Assembly: GCF_013177675.1 (NCBI RefSeq)
Contig: NZ_CP042652.1
Span: forward strand, 372,001 to 436,000
Source of the DNA: Arcobacter acticola
GTDB lineage: Bacteria; Campylobacterota; Campylobacteria; Campylobacterales; Arcobacteraceae
DNA: 64,000 nt
Reading direction: 5' to 3'
The notes beneath the pieces are model-generated. The model was not told where the DNA came from, did no database searches, and was given only the letters and a program-made list of their open reading frames with translations. The translations under genes and the position numbers were made by a program. Shown here piece by piece: positions 44,299 to 53,234 of this stretch; position 1 is the first letter of the stretch, and each line of letters opens with the position of its first letter.

Positions 44299-45870
44299 AT
44301 GTTTACTACTAAAGAGTCTTTGTATATTAATGTTATCAAATATGATTCTCAGCTAAGGCTTGACTATAAAAAAATAACTAATGAAATTATTATAGATAAT
44401 ACTAATGCTATATATTTAGTTGATGATGATATCTTATCTTCAGAAATTTCTGAAAAATTAAATCATGCACAAGAGGAAAATGATTTTACATATATATCTA
44501 CACTTTTAATTAGTGATACTACAAAGCTTGTACCTAAAGCTTTGTCTTCAAAATTAAAAGATTGTGAAATTGCAAAATTTAATAATGAATTTGATATTGC
44601 AGTATTAAAAACTACACTTTTTGAAACTAAAAACTATTTTATAAAAACAGGTATTGATTATATTTATTCAGCTTTTCATATAATGAATTTACATTTAGAA
44701 AAGAAAATATGTAAGAATGAATTATTAGTATTTCTATTTAACAATAAAGCTTTTACTTTAATTGTTAATCAAAAAGGATTGATTGCTTTTCATCAAACAT
44801 TTGATTTACCAACTTTTGAATCGGTTAAAAAAACACACTTCTATGAAGATGATGTTGATGGTCAGAAATTATTTGATGAGATATATTATTTAGAATTAAA
44901 TGAAATTATTCATAATGTACTGGCAACTTTTTATGAAAAGAAAACTGATGTATTTATAGAAAAAGTTACTCTTCTTTACGTTCTAAAACAGCTTTCAAGT
45001 GAACAAATAGAACAGTTAAACGATGATTTAATGCTAGAAGTAGAATATCATTCAATAAATATTGATGAAGAAATATTCGAATTATCAAAAGATAAACATC
45101 TAAAAAAGAGCTTCACAAAACCTCGAAAGAAAGTTAAAAAGAGAAATTACAATAATATTTCTGCGATTATTCTTCTAATATTATTACTAATTGGTCTTTA
45201 TTATTTTTATGAATTAGTTATGGTAAAACAAAATATTCCACAAAAAGTGCTAGAACCTAAAAAAATTGAACAAAAATTAGAATTACCTGATCATATAAAT
45301 ATAAATGATAAAATAGAACAAAGAATAAGAGCTATTTTTAATACTATTGAATATGATATTATTTTAAAAGAGTTGAAACTAGAAGAAAATACTTTAGAAT
45401 TAAAAGGAATATTTTTAAAAGAAGATACTTATATTACTTCTTTAAAACCAAGATTAGAGTTATTATATAAAAATATTGAATATAAAGCCCTAGATGAAAC
45501 TAAGAAAGTAAATATAGAAAGTTCAGTTATTGCAAAAGATATATTTGAATTAAAAGATATAACATATAAAACTAATACAAAAAAATATATTACTGATGAG
45601 CTTATTTTAGTAGATAGAGTTAGTGAGCAATTAAAAATATTAATGCCAGAAAATTCAATTATAAAACTTTTATCTTCAACAGATAATTATATAATTGAAT
45701 ACAACTATATTGTTAATATTTTAGTAAAAGAGCCAAGTGAATTTTTTGAGTTGATTAATACTTTAAATAATGAATTATATTCTATTAATTTATCTTATCC
45801 TTTAAGTATGATAAGAACTGAAACAGGAATTGAAATAGAGTTTAATTTGGTGTTTAATCAACCAAAATAG
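44299..45870 (+). CDS. Bitopic membrane protein of unknown function, GspL/PilM-like layout
   Basis: I do not recognise the family of this 523-residue protein by name. It has a large N-terminal cytoplasmic part (about 1-270; strands such as LLVFLFNNKAFTLIVNQKG suggest an actin-like or PilM/GspL-like fold), a very basic patch (KPRKKVKKRNY, about 274-284), one membrane helix (288-307) and a C-terminal periplasmic part of about 215 residues. That layout resembles GspL or fused PilM-PilN of type II secretion and type IV pili. It is 20 bp behind the DUF374 gene in the HP0268-miaB block, with an order like that of Helicobacter. Any function is inference. Confidence 0.65.
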   Translation: MFTTKESLYINVIKYDSQLRLDYKKITNEIIIDNTNAIYLVDDDILSSEISEKLNHAQEENDFTYISTLLISDTTKLVPKALSSKLKDCEIAKFNNEFDIAVLKTTLFETKNYFIKTGIDYIYSAFHIMNLHLEKKICKNELLVFLFNNKAFTLIVNQKGLIAFHQTFDLPTFESVKKTHFYEDDVDGQKLFDEIYYLELNEIIHNVLATFYEKKTDVFIEKVTLLYVLKQLSSEQIEQLNDDLMLEVEYHSINIDEEIFELSKDKHLKKSFTKPRKKVKKRNYNNISAIILLILLLIGLYYFYELVMVKQNIPQKVLEPKKIEQKLELPDHININDKIEQRIRAIFNTIEYDIILKELKLEENTLELKGIFLKEDTYITSLKPRLELLYKNIEYKALDETKKVNIESSVIAKDIFELKDITYKTNTKKYITDELILVDRVSEQLKILMPENSIIKLLSSTDNYIIEYNYIVNILVKEPSEFFELINTLNNELYSINLSYPLSMIRTETGIEIEFNLVFNQPK

Positions 45871-45883
45871 AAGATTAAAGATA

Positions 45884-45916
45884 AATTAAAAACTTGGAAT
45901 TACCAAGTTCTTAATT
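45884..45916. terminator. Hairpin shared by convergent genes, unknown protein / mqnE
   Basis: AACTTGG (45891-45897) pairs with CCAAGTT (45903-45909), extended after one mismatch by AATTAA (45884-45889) with TTAATT (45911-45916). The mqnE stop codon (45900-45902) lies in the loop. There is no strong T run. Confidence 0.6.
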
Positions 45917-46961
45917 CATTATAAATAGAGTCTCTCTCAACTGGAATAAATCCAGAATTTTTAATCAAATCAACAAATTCTAATTGAGCAATTCCATTTG
46001 CACTTGTAGCACCTGCTGCACTTTGGATTGATTCTTTCTCAATAGTTCCATCAACATCATTTGCCCCAAACTCTTGAGCTATTAATGCTAATTTTACAGT
46101 TGAAGTTGCCCAATATGCTTTTATATTTGGAATATTATCAAGTAGTATTCTAGCAATTGCATAAGTTTTTAGTATCTCTTGACCTGTTAGAGGCTCTTTT
46201 ACTTTTAAGTAATTGTTTTCTGTTTGAAATACTAAAGGAATAAAGGCATTAAAACCACCTGTAATGTCTTGTAAGTCTCTAAGTCTTAACATATGGTCAA
46301 TTCTATGGTTTCTATCTTCAACGTGTCCAAAAAGCATTGTAGCATTAGATTTTTTACCAGCACTATGCCAAAGTCTGTGAATTTCTAACCATTGTTCTGA
46401 TGTAACTTTCCCACCACAGATTTTTTTTCTTACTTTTTCATCAAAAATTTCAGCTCCACCACCTGGCATTGAGTCAATTCCATGTTTAATCATCATATTT
46501 ATAATTTCCTGATATGAAAGATTGTACTCTGTACTTAAGAAATGAATCTCAGCAGCTGTTAGTGCTTTTACATGAATTGATGGAAAATTTTCTTTTATTT
46601 TTCTAAATACATCCATATACCATTGTAATCCTGTATCTGGATTATGTGCTGATACTATATGTACTTCTTTTATATCATTTTTTGAAGAGTTTTTAACTAT
46701 TTCTAGAATCTCTTCATGTGTCATTGTCCATTGATTTGGATTTTTCCTACTTGCACTATATGCACAGAATTGACATACATCTTTACAAACATTTGTTGGG
46801 TTTATATGTCTATTTATATTAAAGTAAGTCTTTTTCCCATGTCTTTCTTCTCTAATCTTATTTGCGTATGATGCAAGTGTGAATAAATCTAAATCATATA
46901 ATTTTATTGCATCTTCGTAATTTAATCTTTCTTGTTTTTCTAATTTTTCTATTATGCTCAT
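45900..46961 (-). CDS. mqnE: Aminodeoxyfutalosine synthase MqnE
   Basis: MqnE is the radical-SAM enzyme that makes aminodeoxyfutalosine in the futalosine route to menaquinone, used by Campylobacterota instead of the Men pathway. The 353-residue protein has the cluster motif NVCKDVCQFCAYSASR (CX3CX2C), VHIVSAHNPDTGLQWY, VKALTAAEIHFLS and the C-terminal region DVDGTIEKESIQSAAGATS. MqnC, the related dehypoxanthine enzyme, has a different motif set. It is the last gene of the bioF-can-unknown-mqnE unit and starts eight bases after the preceding stop. Confidence 0.94.
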   Translation of the reverse strand: MSIIEKLEKQERLNYEDAIKLYDLDLFTLASYANKIREERHGKKTYFNINRHINPTNVCKDVCQFCAYSASRKNPNQWTMTHEEILEIVKNSSKNDIKEVHIVSAHNPDTGLQWYMDVFRKIKENFPSIHVKALTAAEIHFLSTEYNLSYQEIINMMIKHGIDSMPGGGAEIFDEKVRKKICGGKVTSEQWLEIHRLWHSAGKKSNATMLFGHVEDRNHRIDHMLRLRDLQDITGGFNAFIPLVFQTENNYLKVKEPLTGQEILKTYAIARILLDNIPNIKAYWATSTVKLALIAQEFGANDVDGTIEKESIQSAAGATSANGIAQLEFVDLIKNSGFIPVERDSIYNELRTW

Positions 46962-46969
46962 TTTTTTTC

Positions 46970-47293
46970 CTATTTACAATCAAAATCTTTTGTATGACTT
47001 CCATCTCTATTTTGATGAACAAACCCAATACAAGTTTGTTTTAAATCATTATCATAAAATGTTACTTTAAATACACTACTTTTGTATCTAGTTTCTGTAT
47101 CTTCAACGCTTAATTTGTTAATCACTTCTAAATTTTTTATATTAGAGTGACCTATAGTAGCTAAAACTTCTTCTAACTTTAACTCTTTTAACTCTTTTAA
47201 TAAAAAGAATACTACAAATCCCATTGCAATTAAGATAGAAATTATTAATACTGTTTTTTTAGGTAATTTTCTTACTTCATTTTGCATTTGCAT
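46970..47293 (-). CDS. Small bitopic membrane protein
   Basis: I do not recognise this 107-residue protein. It has a short cytoplasmic N-terminus (MQMQNEVRKLPKK), one membrane helix (about 14-32) and a periplasmic C-terminal domain of about 70 residues with two cysteines (QTCIGFVHQ and DFDCK) that could form a disulfide. It overlaps the carbonic anhydrase gene by 17 bases and is followed by mqnE after eight bases. Translational coupling to a carbonic anhydrase is the only hint of function. Confidence 0.7.
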   Translation of the reverse strand: MQMQNEVRKLPKKTVLIISILIAMGFVVFFLLKELKELKLEEVLATIGHSNIKNLEVINKLSVEDTETRYKSSVFKVTFYDNDLKQTCIGFVHQNRDGSHTKDFDCK

Positions 47294-47930
47294 TCTCTTT
47301 TAATGGTTTAAATGAACATTCTTCTCCATCATAGTACTCAATAGTTCCATCTTCAATTCTATAATACCAACCATGAATTTGTAATTCACCACTTTTAACT
47401 TTTCTTTCAACTTCTGGAAAAGTTAAAAGGTTTTCCATTTGATGTACGATCGAAATTCTTTCTGTTGCTCTATATAATTTTTCTTGATCTGATTTGTCTT
47501 GAATTGCAAGAAGAGTATATTCTTTAGCTCTTTTCCCAAGTTCTAGCCATTTTTTAACGTGAATTAAATCAGGTGAAGGACCAATATCTTGATATAAACT
47601 TTTACATGCTCCACAATGAGAATGTCCACATATGATAATATGTTTAACACCTAAAATAGAAACAGCATATTCAATAACAGCAGAACTACCATGAAAATCA
47701 TCATCAGGACTATAAGGTGGTACAAAATTACCAACATTTCTTAAAATAAACATATCACCTGGTTTTGTATCAAGCATTAAATCAGGTGTAACTCTACTAT
47801 CACTACACCCAACAAAAAGAATCTCTGGTTTTTGACCTTTTTCTACAAGTTCTTTTACATCACCTTCATATCTTGGAAAACTAACTTCCCTAAATTTTTT
47901 GTTACCCTTAATTAAATCATTTATTAACAT
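47277..47930 (-). CDS. can: Beta-class carbonic anhydrase
   Basis: This 217-residue enzyme interconverts CO2 and bicarbonate, important for a capnophilic or microaerophilic lifestyle. The zinc ligands are visible: LFVGCSDSRVTPD (Cys and Asp-Arg dyad) and IIICGHSHCGACKSL (His and Cys), with LRNVGNFVPPY between. Length is typical. Overlap by 14 bases with the end of bioF and by 17 with the next gene shows tight coupling. Cytosolic location is implied by the absence of a signal peptide. Confidence 0.95.
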   Translation of the reverse strand: MLINDLIKGNKKFREVSFPRYEGDVKELVEKGQKPEILFVGCSDSRVTPDLMLDTKPGDMFILRNVGNFVPPYSPDDDFHGSSAVIEYAVSILGVKHIIICGHSHCGACKSLYQDIGPSPDLIHVKKWLELGKRAKEYTLLAIQDKSDQEKLYRATERISIVHQMENLLTFPEVERKVKSGELQIHGWYYRIEDGTIEYYDGEECSFKPLKENANAK

Positions 47931-49020
47931 TCAATTCCTTCAATAATTTACATATATTTGTTAAAACATCACTTTGTATATCAATTTTTGCAATTAATCT
48001 AATAATTGCTTCCTTAACGGTTGGTTGCCTAATAGCTCCAACTAAATAACCATATTTTTTTAAAATTTCTTGAATTTCTTTGGCTTTTTTGTTATCTCCT
48101 ATTAAAATAGGAATAATCAAACTTTGCGATTTTATTCCTAACTCTTTATAAATAATATTTAAATTTTCTTCAATTCTTTTTTTTAATTCTTTTTTATTTT
48201 CTATAATAAATTTTAATGATTCATAACCAAGTGCTGTATCAAATAAAGATGGAGCAGTTGAATATATAATAGGTTTAGCTCTATTTACTAAAAAATCTAT
48301 TATTTCTTGTGATGCTAAAATATAAGCACCATATGATCCATATGCTTTTCCAAGAGTTCCCATTTTTACATGATATTTATTTGGTTTAATTTTATAATAA
48401 TCAAAGATACCTAATAGATTCTCACCAATAACTCCTGAACTATGTGCTTCATCTACAATTAAAATAGCTTTATATTCATCTGCTATATTAAATATTTCAA
48501 TAGGTGCTAAATCACCACCCATTGAATAAACACCTTCAATAGCAATTACATTTCTTCCAGTTCTTTTATTATCTAAAATTTTAGTTTTTAAGTCATTGAA
48601 ATCATTATGATTAAAAACAATTACTTGTTCAGGTCTTAATAATTTACTAGCTAAAATACCACTTGCATGATACTCTTCATCTATAAAAAGTGTATCATTT
48701 TTTCTACAAAGTGCTTCTATCATAGAAATATTAGCTAAAAATCCAGAACCAACTGTAACTGCTGCTTCAAATTTATTTAATTCACATAGTTTATCTTCAA
48801 ATTGTTTATGTATTTTACTATATCCATTTACAAGCATTGAAGCTTTTGGTGAGTGATAATTTTCTTTTAAAACTGTTTCATAAGCTTTTTGAAAAATTTC
48901 TTTTTTTGTTGATAATCCTAAATAATCGTTTGATGCTAAGTCAATAAGATTTTCATCGAATAATTCTCTTGTTCTAAAGCGGTTTGATTTTTTAATAGAT
49001 GATAGTTCTTTTGAGTACAA
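47917..49020 (-). CDS. bioF: 8-amino-7-oxononanoate synthase-like enzyme (BioF)
   Basis: A 367-residue alpha-oxoamine synthase that condenses pimeloyl thioester with alanine in biotin synthesis. Seen: IDLASNDYLGLSTKKE, the SPKASMLVNGYSKIHKQFED region, AIEGVYSMGGDLAPI, VDEAHSSGVIG and the PLP lysine in MGTLGKAYGSYGAYIL. The family also includes glycine acetyltransferases and others, but length and motifs fit BioF. Translation starts at TTG 49020 behind CGGAG. No other bio gene lies nearby; instead it heads an operon with carbonic anhydrase and mqnE. Confidence 0.88.
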   Translation of the reverse strand: MYSKELSSIKKSNRFRTRELFDENLIDLASNDYLGLSTKKEIFQKAYETVLKENYHSPKASMLVNGYSKIHKQFEDKLCELNKFEAAVTVGSGFLANISMIEALCRKNDTLFIDEEYHASGILASKLLRPEQVIVFNHNDFNDLKTKILDNKRTGRNVIAIEGVYSMGGDLAPIEIFNIADEYKAILIVDEAHSSGVIGENLLGIFDYYKIKPNKYHVKMGTLGKAYGSYGAYILASQEIIDFLVNRAKPIIYSTAPSLFDTALGYESLKFIIENKKELKKRIEENLNIIYKELGIKSQSLIIPILIGDNKKAKEIQEILKKYGYLVGAIRQPTVKEAIIRLIAKIDIQSDVLTNICKLLKELNVNK

Positions 49021-49163
49021 AAAATTCTCCGTAAGTATTTTTGTATGTTAACTAAAAACTATTAAGAAGAAGATAAATTAACAAATTTATGAGATGCTAG
49101 ACTATTGCTATTTTATATTGTTACAATTCCTTCTACTAATTTTAAATACAAACACAAACTAGT

Positions 49164-49193
49164 AAGAGGTGTTTTTTGCGACCTTCACCTCTT
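49164..49193. repeat. Hairpin in the 211-bp bioF-yraN spacer
   Basis: AAGAGGTG (49164-49171) and CACCTCTT (49186-49193) form a perfect 8-bp stem with a 14-nt loop containing TTGCGACC, G+C-richer than its surroundings. On the minus strand it lies 38 bp after yraN, so it may end that transcript. The rest of the spacer (49021-49231) shows no gene; it must carry the bioF promoter. Confidence 0.5.
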
Positions 49194-49231
49194 GCTTTAT
49201 TCTTCTTTGAAAATCATTTTATAATTTAAAA

Positions 49232-49564
49232 CTAAAGAGTTATATTTTCTAAAAAAGTTATATCTTGATCAGTTACAATAATTGCATCAATACAATAAGT
49301 AACATCTAATTTTTTTGTTTGTAAATAGTAATCAACACTTCTTTTTATTTTTGATAGTTTTGAATTTGTTAGATTGTTTACAGCACTTTCATAATCACTT
49401 GCTGATTTTACTTCGCAGAAGTGATAGATATTATCTTTTTTTGCAATAATATCTATTTCACCTAATTTTTTTGCATAAAAATTTGTTTCAATTATTTTGA
49501 AATTGGAGTCTTCTAAAAAAGATATTGCTCTTTTTTCAGCAAAATCACCTTTTTCTTTACTCAT
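49232..49564 (-). CDS. YraN (UPF0102) family endonuclease-like protein
   Basis: A 110-residue protein of the YraN/UPF0102 family, a restriction-endonuclease-like fold related to archaeal Holliday-junction resolvases. Seen: KGDFAEKRAISFLED, ETNFYAKKLGEIDIIAKKD and HFCEVKSASDYESA, holding the E-D-ExK catalytic pattern. Length matches the family (about 110-120). Its cellular role remains unsettled. It follows thiS by six bases on the minus strand. Confidence 0.9.
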   Translation of the reverse strand: MSKEKGDFAEKRAISFLEDSNFKIIETNFYAKKLGEIDIIAKKDNIYHFCEVKSASDYESAVNNLTNSKLSKIKRSVDYYLQTKKLDVTYCIDAIIVTDQDITFLENITL

Positions 49565-49570
49565 AAAAAA

Positions 49571-49771
49571 TCATCCACCACCAACAAATTGTAAAAGCTC
49601 AAGTTTGTCATCGTTTTTTGGAACAAAGCTATTCCAATCATCTTTTTTTACTATATTCATATTAACAGCTGCTGCCATTACTTTATTTTCTATTTGTAAT
49701 TCTGTAATTATATTTTGTAGTGTTAAATTATCTTTAAATTCTTTAGTTTCGCCATTTACAATAAGTGTCAT
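49571..49771 (-). CDS. thiS: Sulfur carrier protein ThiS
   Basis: ThiS carries the sulfur used in thiazole synthesis for thiamine. The 66-residue ubiquitin-like protein starts MTLIVNGETKEFKDNLTLQ and ends in the essential Gly-Gly (LLQFVGGG), which is adenylated and thiocarboxylated. Length is normal. The other thiazole genes (thiG, thiH, thiF) are not adjacent. A thiS followed by yraN, not by thiG, is an unusual pairing. Confidence 0.93.
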   Translation of the reverse strand: MTLIVNGETKEFKDNLTLQNIITELQIENKVMAAAVNMNIVKKDDWNSFVPKNDDKLELLQFVGGG

Positions 49772-49820
49772 TTTATACCTTTTTAATATTTTTAAAAGTT
49801 CGATTATACAAAGAGTTAAC

Positions 49821-50828
49821 TTATTTTCTTATATTCAAGGTTTTAAATCTATCTCCCATTCCCGTTGGTTCTAATAATACTTTAACTTTTTGGGTTTGTC
49901 TTAGATATTCATCTTCACTTACATTTGCTTTTAAAATCTCTAATAAGTCTAAAATACCAAATTCTACCAATGATTTTAATTGGGTATTAAATTTTATTTC
50001 TTTTATATTATTTTCTTTAAAACAATCACTTAGATAATTGAAATGCACATCATAGGTAATATCTGATTTTTTGAATAGTTTTTCTAAGGGTAAATTATCT
50101 TCAAAAATAGGATAAACATTATGCTTTTCATAAACTCTTGTGGAAAAATCATTTCTTGGATATCTATCTCCATAATCAAATGTTAGAAATTCAAAACTGT
50201 TTATATTTTCACAAATAGTATTTGTAAAATCTTTATATGAAAGTGCAACTTCACCCTTTGTAATACTATATTTATTGCAGTGATTTATTATATTATCATC
50301 AATACAATCTATAAATTCTATTTTATTATCTGATACAAAAGCCTGCTGTAAAATATTTTCTTTATTTGTATAAACTAAATCACATCCAAAAGCATCAAAT
50401 ATCTCATTTGCTAAAACATAAGCATTTTGTAGTTTTACTTCACTTATGTCATTGTAATGTTTTAGTTTTACAATATCGCCAAAAGAGTCATTTATATATT
50501 TTTTTTGCTGTTCTTGTAAGTCTTTAAATCGCTCTACAATTGCAAAATTTAAAGTATCTAAAAGTTTTGGTTTAAGTGTATAAATAAATTGAATTATATC
50601 AGCTAATAAATATCCATGGTGTGCACCAATTTCTATAATAGTTGTATTGGATGGTAAAAACCCACTTTCAATAGAATCAATTATTTTTTTAGCAATTGAT
50701 CCACCAAAAAAAGAGCTTGTCGAAACAGAAGTAAAAAAATCACCATCTTTACCAATTTGTTTGTAGTTTGAGTAATATCCATTTTGACCGTAAAGCCAAT
50801 CATTAAAGTAATTAGAAAATTTTATCAT
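49821..50828 (-). CDS. MidA-type SAM-dependent methyltransferase (DUF185)
   Basis: A 335-residue protein of the DUF185/MidA (NDUFAF7) family. Seen: an N-terminal DWLYGQNGYYSNYKQIGKDG and FFTSVSTSSFFGGSIAKKII pattern of the family, a class I methyltransferase core with IIEIGAHHGYLLADI (SAM-binding Gly-rich loop), VLANEIFDAFGCDL and FLTFDYGDRYPR. In mitochondria the homologue methylates a complex I subunit Arg; the bacterial substrate is unknown. It is a single gene between thiS and the OmpA-like gene on the same strand. Confidence 0.88.
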   Translation of the reverse strand: MIKFSNYFNDWLYGQNGYYSNYKQIGKDGDFFTSVSTSSFFGGSIAKKIIDSIESGFLPSNTTIIEIGAHHGYLLADIIQFIYTLKPKLLDTLNFAIVERFKDLQEQQKKYINDSFGDIVKLKHYNDISEVKLQNAYVLANEIFDAFGCDLVYTNKENILQQAFVSDNKIEFIDCIDDNIINHCNKYSITKGEVALSYKDFTNTICENINSFEFLTFDYGDRYPRNDFSTRVYEKHNVYPIFEDNLPLEKLFKKSDITYDVHFNYLSDCFKENNIKEIKFNTQLKSLVEFGILDLLEILKANVSEDEYLRQTQKVKVLLEPTGMGDRFKTLNIRK

Positions 50829-50897
50829 GTGAGAATTGTATCAAAAAGAGTATTTTATTGATGTAAAAAAGAGTTGTAAATAAAAAGATTTCTCTTT

Positions 50898-51623
50898 TTA
50901 TTTACAAACATCAATTACTGATTCTTGATTTGGATATAAGTAAACTTCTACTCTTCTATTTAATCCCATATTAGCTTCACTGTTATTTAAAGCAACTGGT
51001 TTATCAAATGAACAACCTCTTGAGAAGATTTGATTTTGAGCACCTGAGTTAAAAATAATATTTCCAACATTTGTAGCTCTTTGATTCGATAGATTTAAGT
51101 TATATGAATGACTTCCTCGACTATCCGTATGCCCTACAACTTGAACTAAAGTATTTGGATATTTTTGTAAAACAGAGTTTATTTTTGCAATCTTAGCACT
51201 AGCACTTGCTGTTGGATTTGCAGAGTTTGTTTCAAACATCATGTCATCTCTAAACATTATTTTTACGTAATTATCAGTATTCGATACGATTAAATCTTGG
51301 TTTGGATCTAAGGCTGCATTTGGGTTATTATTAACATTTGTATTTAAACTTTGTGCAACTTCTTTAGCTTGTTTATCCATACTATAACCAATAGCTCCAC
51401 CAATTGCAGCACCTGCAACGGCTCCAATTACTTTGTTTCTACTTTTACTTCCACCACCAACATTATTTCCAAGAACAACACCTGCAATTGCTCCTAATGT
51501 TGTACCAATAATTGCATTTTGATTTTGGTCATAAGTTTCATTTCCAGTTTTTTGCGCACAACCACTAATCATAGTAGCAATCAAAGCACTTGAGAATAAA
51601 AATTTTGTATTAATTAGTTTCAT
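50898..51623 (-). CDS. OmpA-family lipoprotein with glycine-zipper segment
   Basis: A 241-residue outer-membrane lipoprotein with lipobox MISGCAQK (lipidated Cys near residue 22), a glycine-zipper region (about 38-85, with IGTTLGAIAGVVLGNNVGGG and GAAIGGAIGYSMD) and a C-terminal OmpA domain (about 115-235) with VVGHTDSRGSHSYNLNLSNQRA, the peptidoglycan-binding motif. It likely tethers the outer membrane to the wall. Length is typical of the Pal/YiaD-like group with a Gly-zipper. Divergent from pyk. Confidence 0.9.
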   Translation of the reverse strand: MKLINTKFLFSSALIATMISGCAQKTGNETYDQNQNAIIGTTLGAIAGVVLGNNVGGGSKSRNKVIGAVAGAAIGGAIGYSMDKQAKEVAQSLNTNVNNNPNAALDPNQDLIVSNTDNYVKIMFRDDMMFETNSANPTASASAKIAKINSVLQKYPNTLVQVVGHTDSRGSHSYNLNLSNQRATNVGNIIFNSGAQNQIFSRGCSFDKPVALNNSEANMGLNRRVEVYLYPNQESVIDVCK

Positions 51624-51718
51624 AATTAGACCTTTTTTGTTTTGTAATTAATTTTAACATAATTATTGTGAAATAATAGTTGAGCAGATTAAGTTACTTT
51701 AATGTAATAATTTTATGT

Positions 51719-51724
51719 TATAAT
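51719..51724 (+). promoter_or_regulatory. -10 box for pyk
   Basis: TATAAT at 51719-51724, followed by an AAAAAGGAG ribosome site ending seven bases before the ATG at 51750, gives a short leader of about 20 bases. The upstream spacer shared with the divergent lipoprotein gene is 126 bp. Confidence 0.55.
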
Positions 51725-51749
51725 TTTTATAAGTTAAAAAGGAGAATTT

Positions 51750-53210
51750 ATGCAAAAAAGAACAAAAATATTAGCAACATTAGGCCCAGCGAGCCACACT
51801 ATTGAAATGATTGAAGGATTAATTAAAGCTGGCGCGAATATGTTTAGATTGAACTTTTCTCATGGTAGTCATGAATATCACTTAGAAACATTAAATAATA
51901 TTAGAACAGCTATGAAAAATACAGGAAAAACTGTTGGAATTTTACAAGATATTTCAGGACCAAAAGTAAGAATTGGTGATGTAAAAGAGCCATTTGAACT
52001 ATATAGAGATGATATTATTACGTTTTTAAAAGATGATATGGTTGGATATAAAAGAGGTGATAAAGATTATGTAGTATCAATTAATTACCCAGATATCCTA
52101 GACAAAGTAAAAATAAATGAATATATCTACCTTTATGATGGAACTATAAGAGCTAAAGTTATAGAAACTGGAGAAACAGTAAAAGCACGAATCGAAAACC
52201 ATGGAATCTTAGGTTCGAAAAAAGGTGTAAATTTCCCAAATACTGTAATTGATATTGATGTAATTACAAAAAAAGATGAAAAAGATATAGCTTGGGGAGT
52301 TGAAAATCAAGTTGATTATTTTGCAATCTCATTTGTACAAAATGCAAAAGATATGAAAAAAGCAAGAAGTTTGCTAAATGGTTATAAAGGTAAATTAATA
52401 GCAAAAATTGAGAAGTTTGATGCAGTTGAAAATATAGATGAAATTATAGAAGAAAGTGATGGAATAATGGTTGCAAGGGGTGACCTTGGAATAGAAGTTC
52501 CTTACTATGATGTTCCAACAATTCAAAAAATGCTTATAAAAAAAGCAAATGCTGTAGGAATTCCAGTAATCACTGCAACTCAAATGCTTCTTTCAATGAC
52601 TCAAAATGAAAGAGCAACTAGAGCAGAGATTTCAGATGTTGCAAATGCTGTTTTAGATGGAACTGATGTTGTGATGCTAAGTGAAGAAAGTGCAGTTGGA
52701 GAAGATCCTATAAATGTTGTTGATACTATGAGTAATATTATTGCTAAAACTGAGTGTATTTATAACTATGAAAAACAGTATAAAATGCCATATTTAGACG
52801 AGTTTGATGTAATTCAAGCAACAGTTACAAAACTTGCAGATGATTTAAAAGCAAATGGTATTTTAGCACTTACAAGCTCTGGAAAATCAGCTCTTAAAAT
52901 GTCAAGATATAGACCAAAAACACCAATTTTTGCTTTTACACATAAGAAAAAAGTATTAAACTCATTAACAGGAATTTGGGGAGTTGAACCAATTGGAACA
53001 ATAAAAGAAGCACAAGCTTCAAAAATGTTTCAAAAAATGTTAAAAGCTCTTTTAGAAAAAGGATTGTTAAATACTAATGGTATATATGTAGCAACTGTTG
53101 GATATCCAGTTGGGATGCCAGGAAGTACTAATACTATTAAAATTTTAACTCCATCTGAAATAGAATATTATTTAAACTTTAAAGAAGAAAAAGAAAAAAA
53201 ATCTAAATAG
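51750..53210 (+). CDS. pyk: Pyruvate kinase
   Basis: Pyruvate kinase makes pyruvate and ATP from phosphoenolpyruvate. The 486-residue protein has KILATLGPASHTIEMIEGLI, GANMFRLNFSHGSHEYH, ILQDISGPKVRIGDV, the active-site signature LIAKIEKFDAVENIDEIIE with the catalytic Lys, GDLGIEVPY, and ITATQMLLSM. Length is normal. Many Campylobacterota are thought not to use glycolysis strongly, so the enzyme may act in gluconeogenic balance. It converges on the L,D-transpeptidase gene across a hairpin. Confidence 0.96.
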   Translation: MQKRTKILATLGPASHTIEMIEGLIKAGANMFRLNFSHGSHEYHLETLNNIRTAMKNTGKTVGILQDISGPKVRIGDVKEPFELYRDDIITFLKDDMVGYKRGDKDYVVSINYPDILDKVKINEYIYLYDGTIRAKVIETGETVKARIENHGILGSKKGVNFPNTVIDIDVITKKDEKDIAWGVENQVDYFAISFVQNAKDMKKARSLLNGYKGKLIAKIEKFDAVENIDEIIEESDGIMVARGDLGIEVPYYDVPTIQKMLIKKANAVGIPVITATQMLLSMTQNERATRAEISDVANAVLDGTDVVMLSEESAVGEDPINVVDTMSNIIAKTECIYNYEKQYKMPYLDEFDVIQATVTKLADDLKANGILALTSSGKSALKMSRYRPKTPIFAFTHKKKVLNSLTGIWGVEPIGTIKEAQASKMFQKMLKALLEKGLLNTNGIYVATVGYPVGMPGSTNTIKILTPSEIEYYLNFKEEKEKKSK

Positions 53211-53212
53211 AT

Positions 53213-53234
53213 AAAGGAGGATTTTCCCTCTTTT
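53213..53234. terminator. Hairpin terminator, pyk / L,D-transpeptidase
   Basis: AAAGGAGG (53213-53220) pairs with CCTCTTTT (53227-53234), including one G-T pair, around ATTTTC; A/T-rich sequence follows. The stop codon of the convergent transpeptidase gene overlaps the right arm end. Confidence 0.65.
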
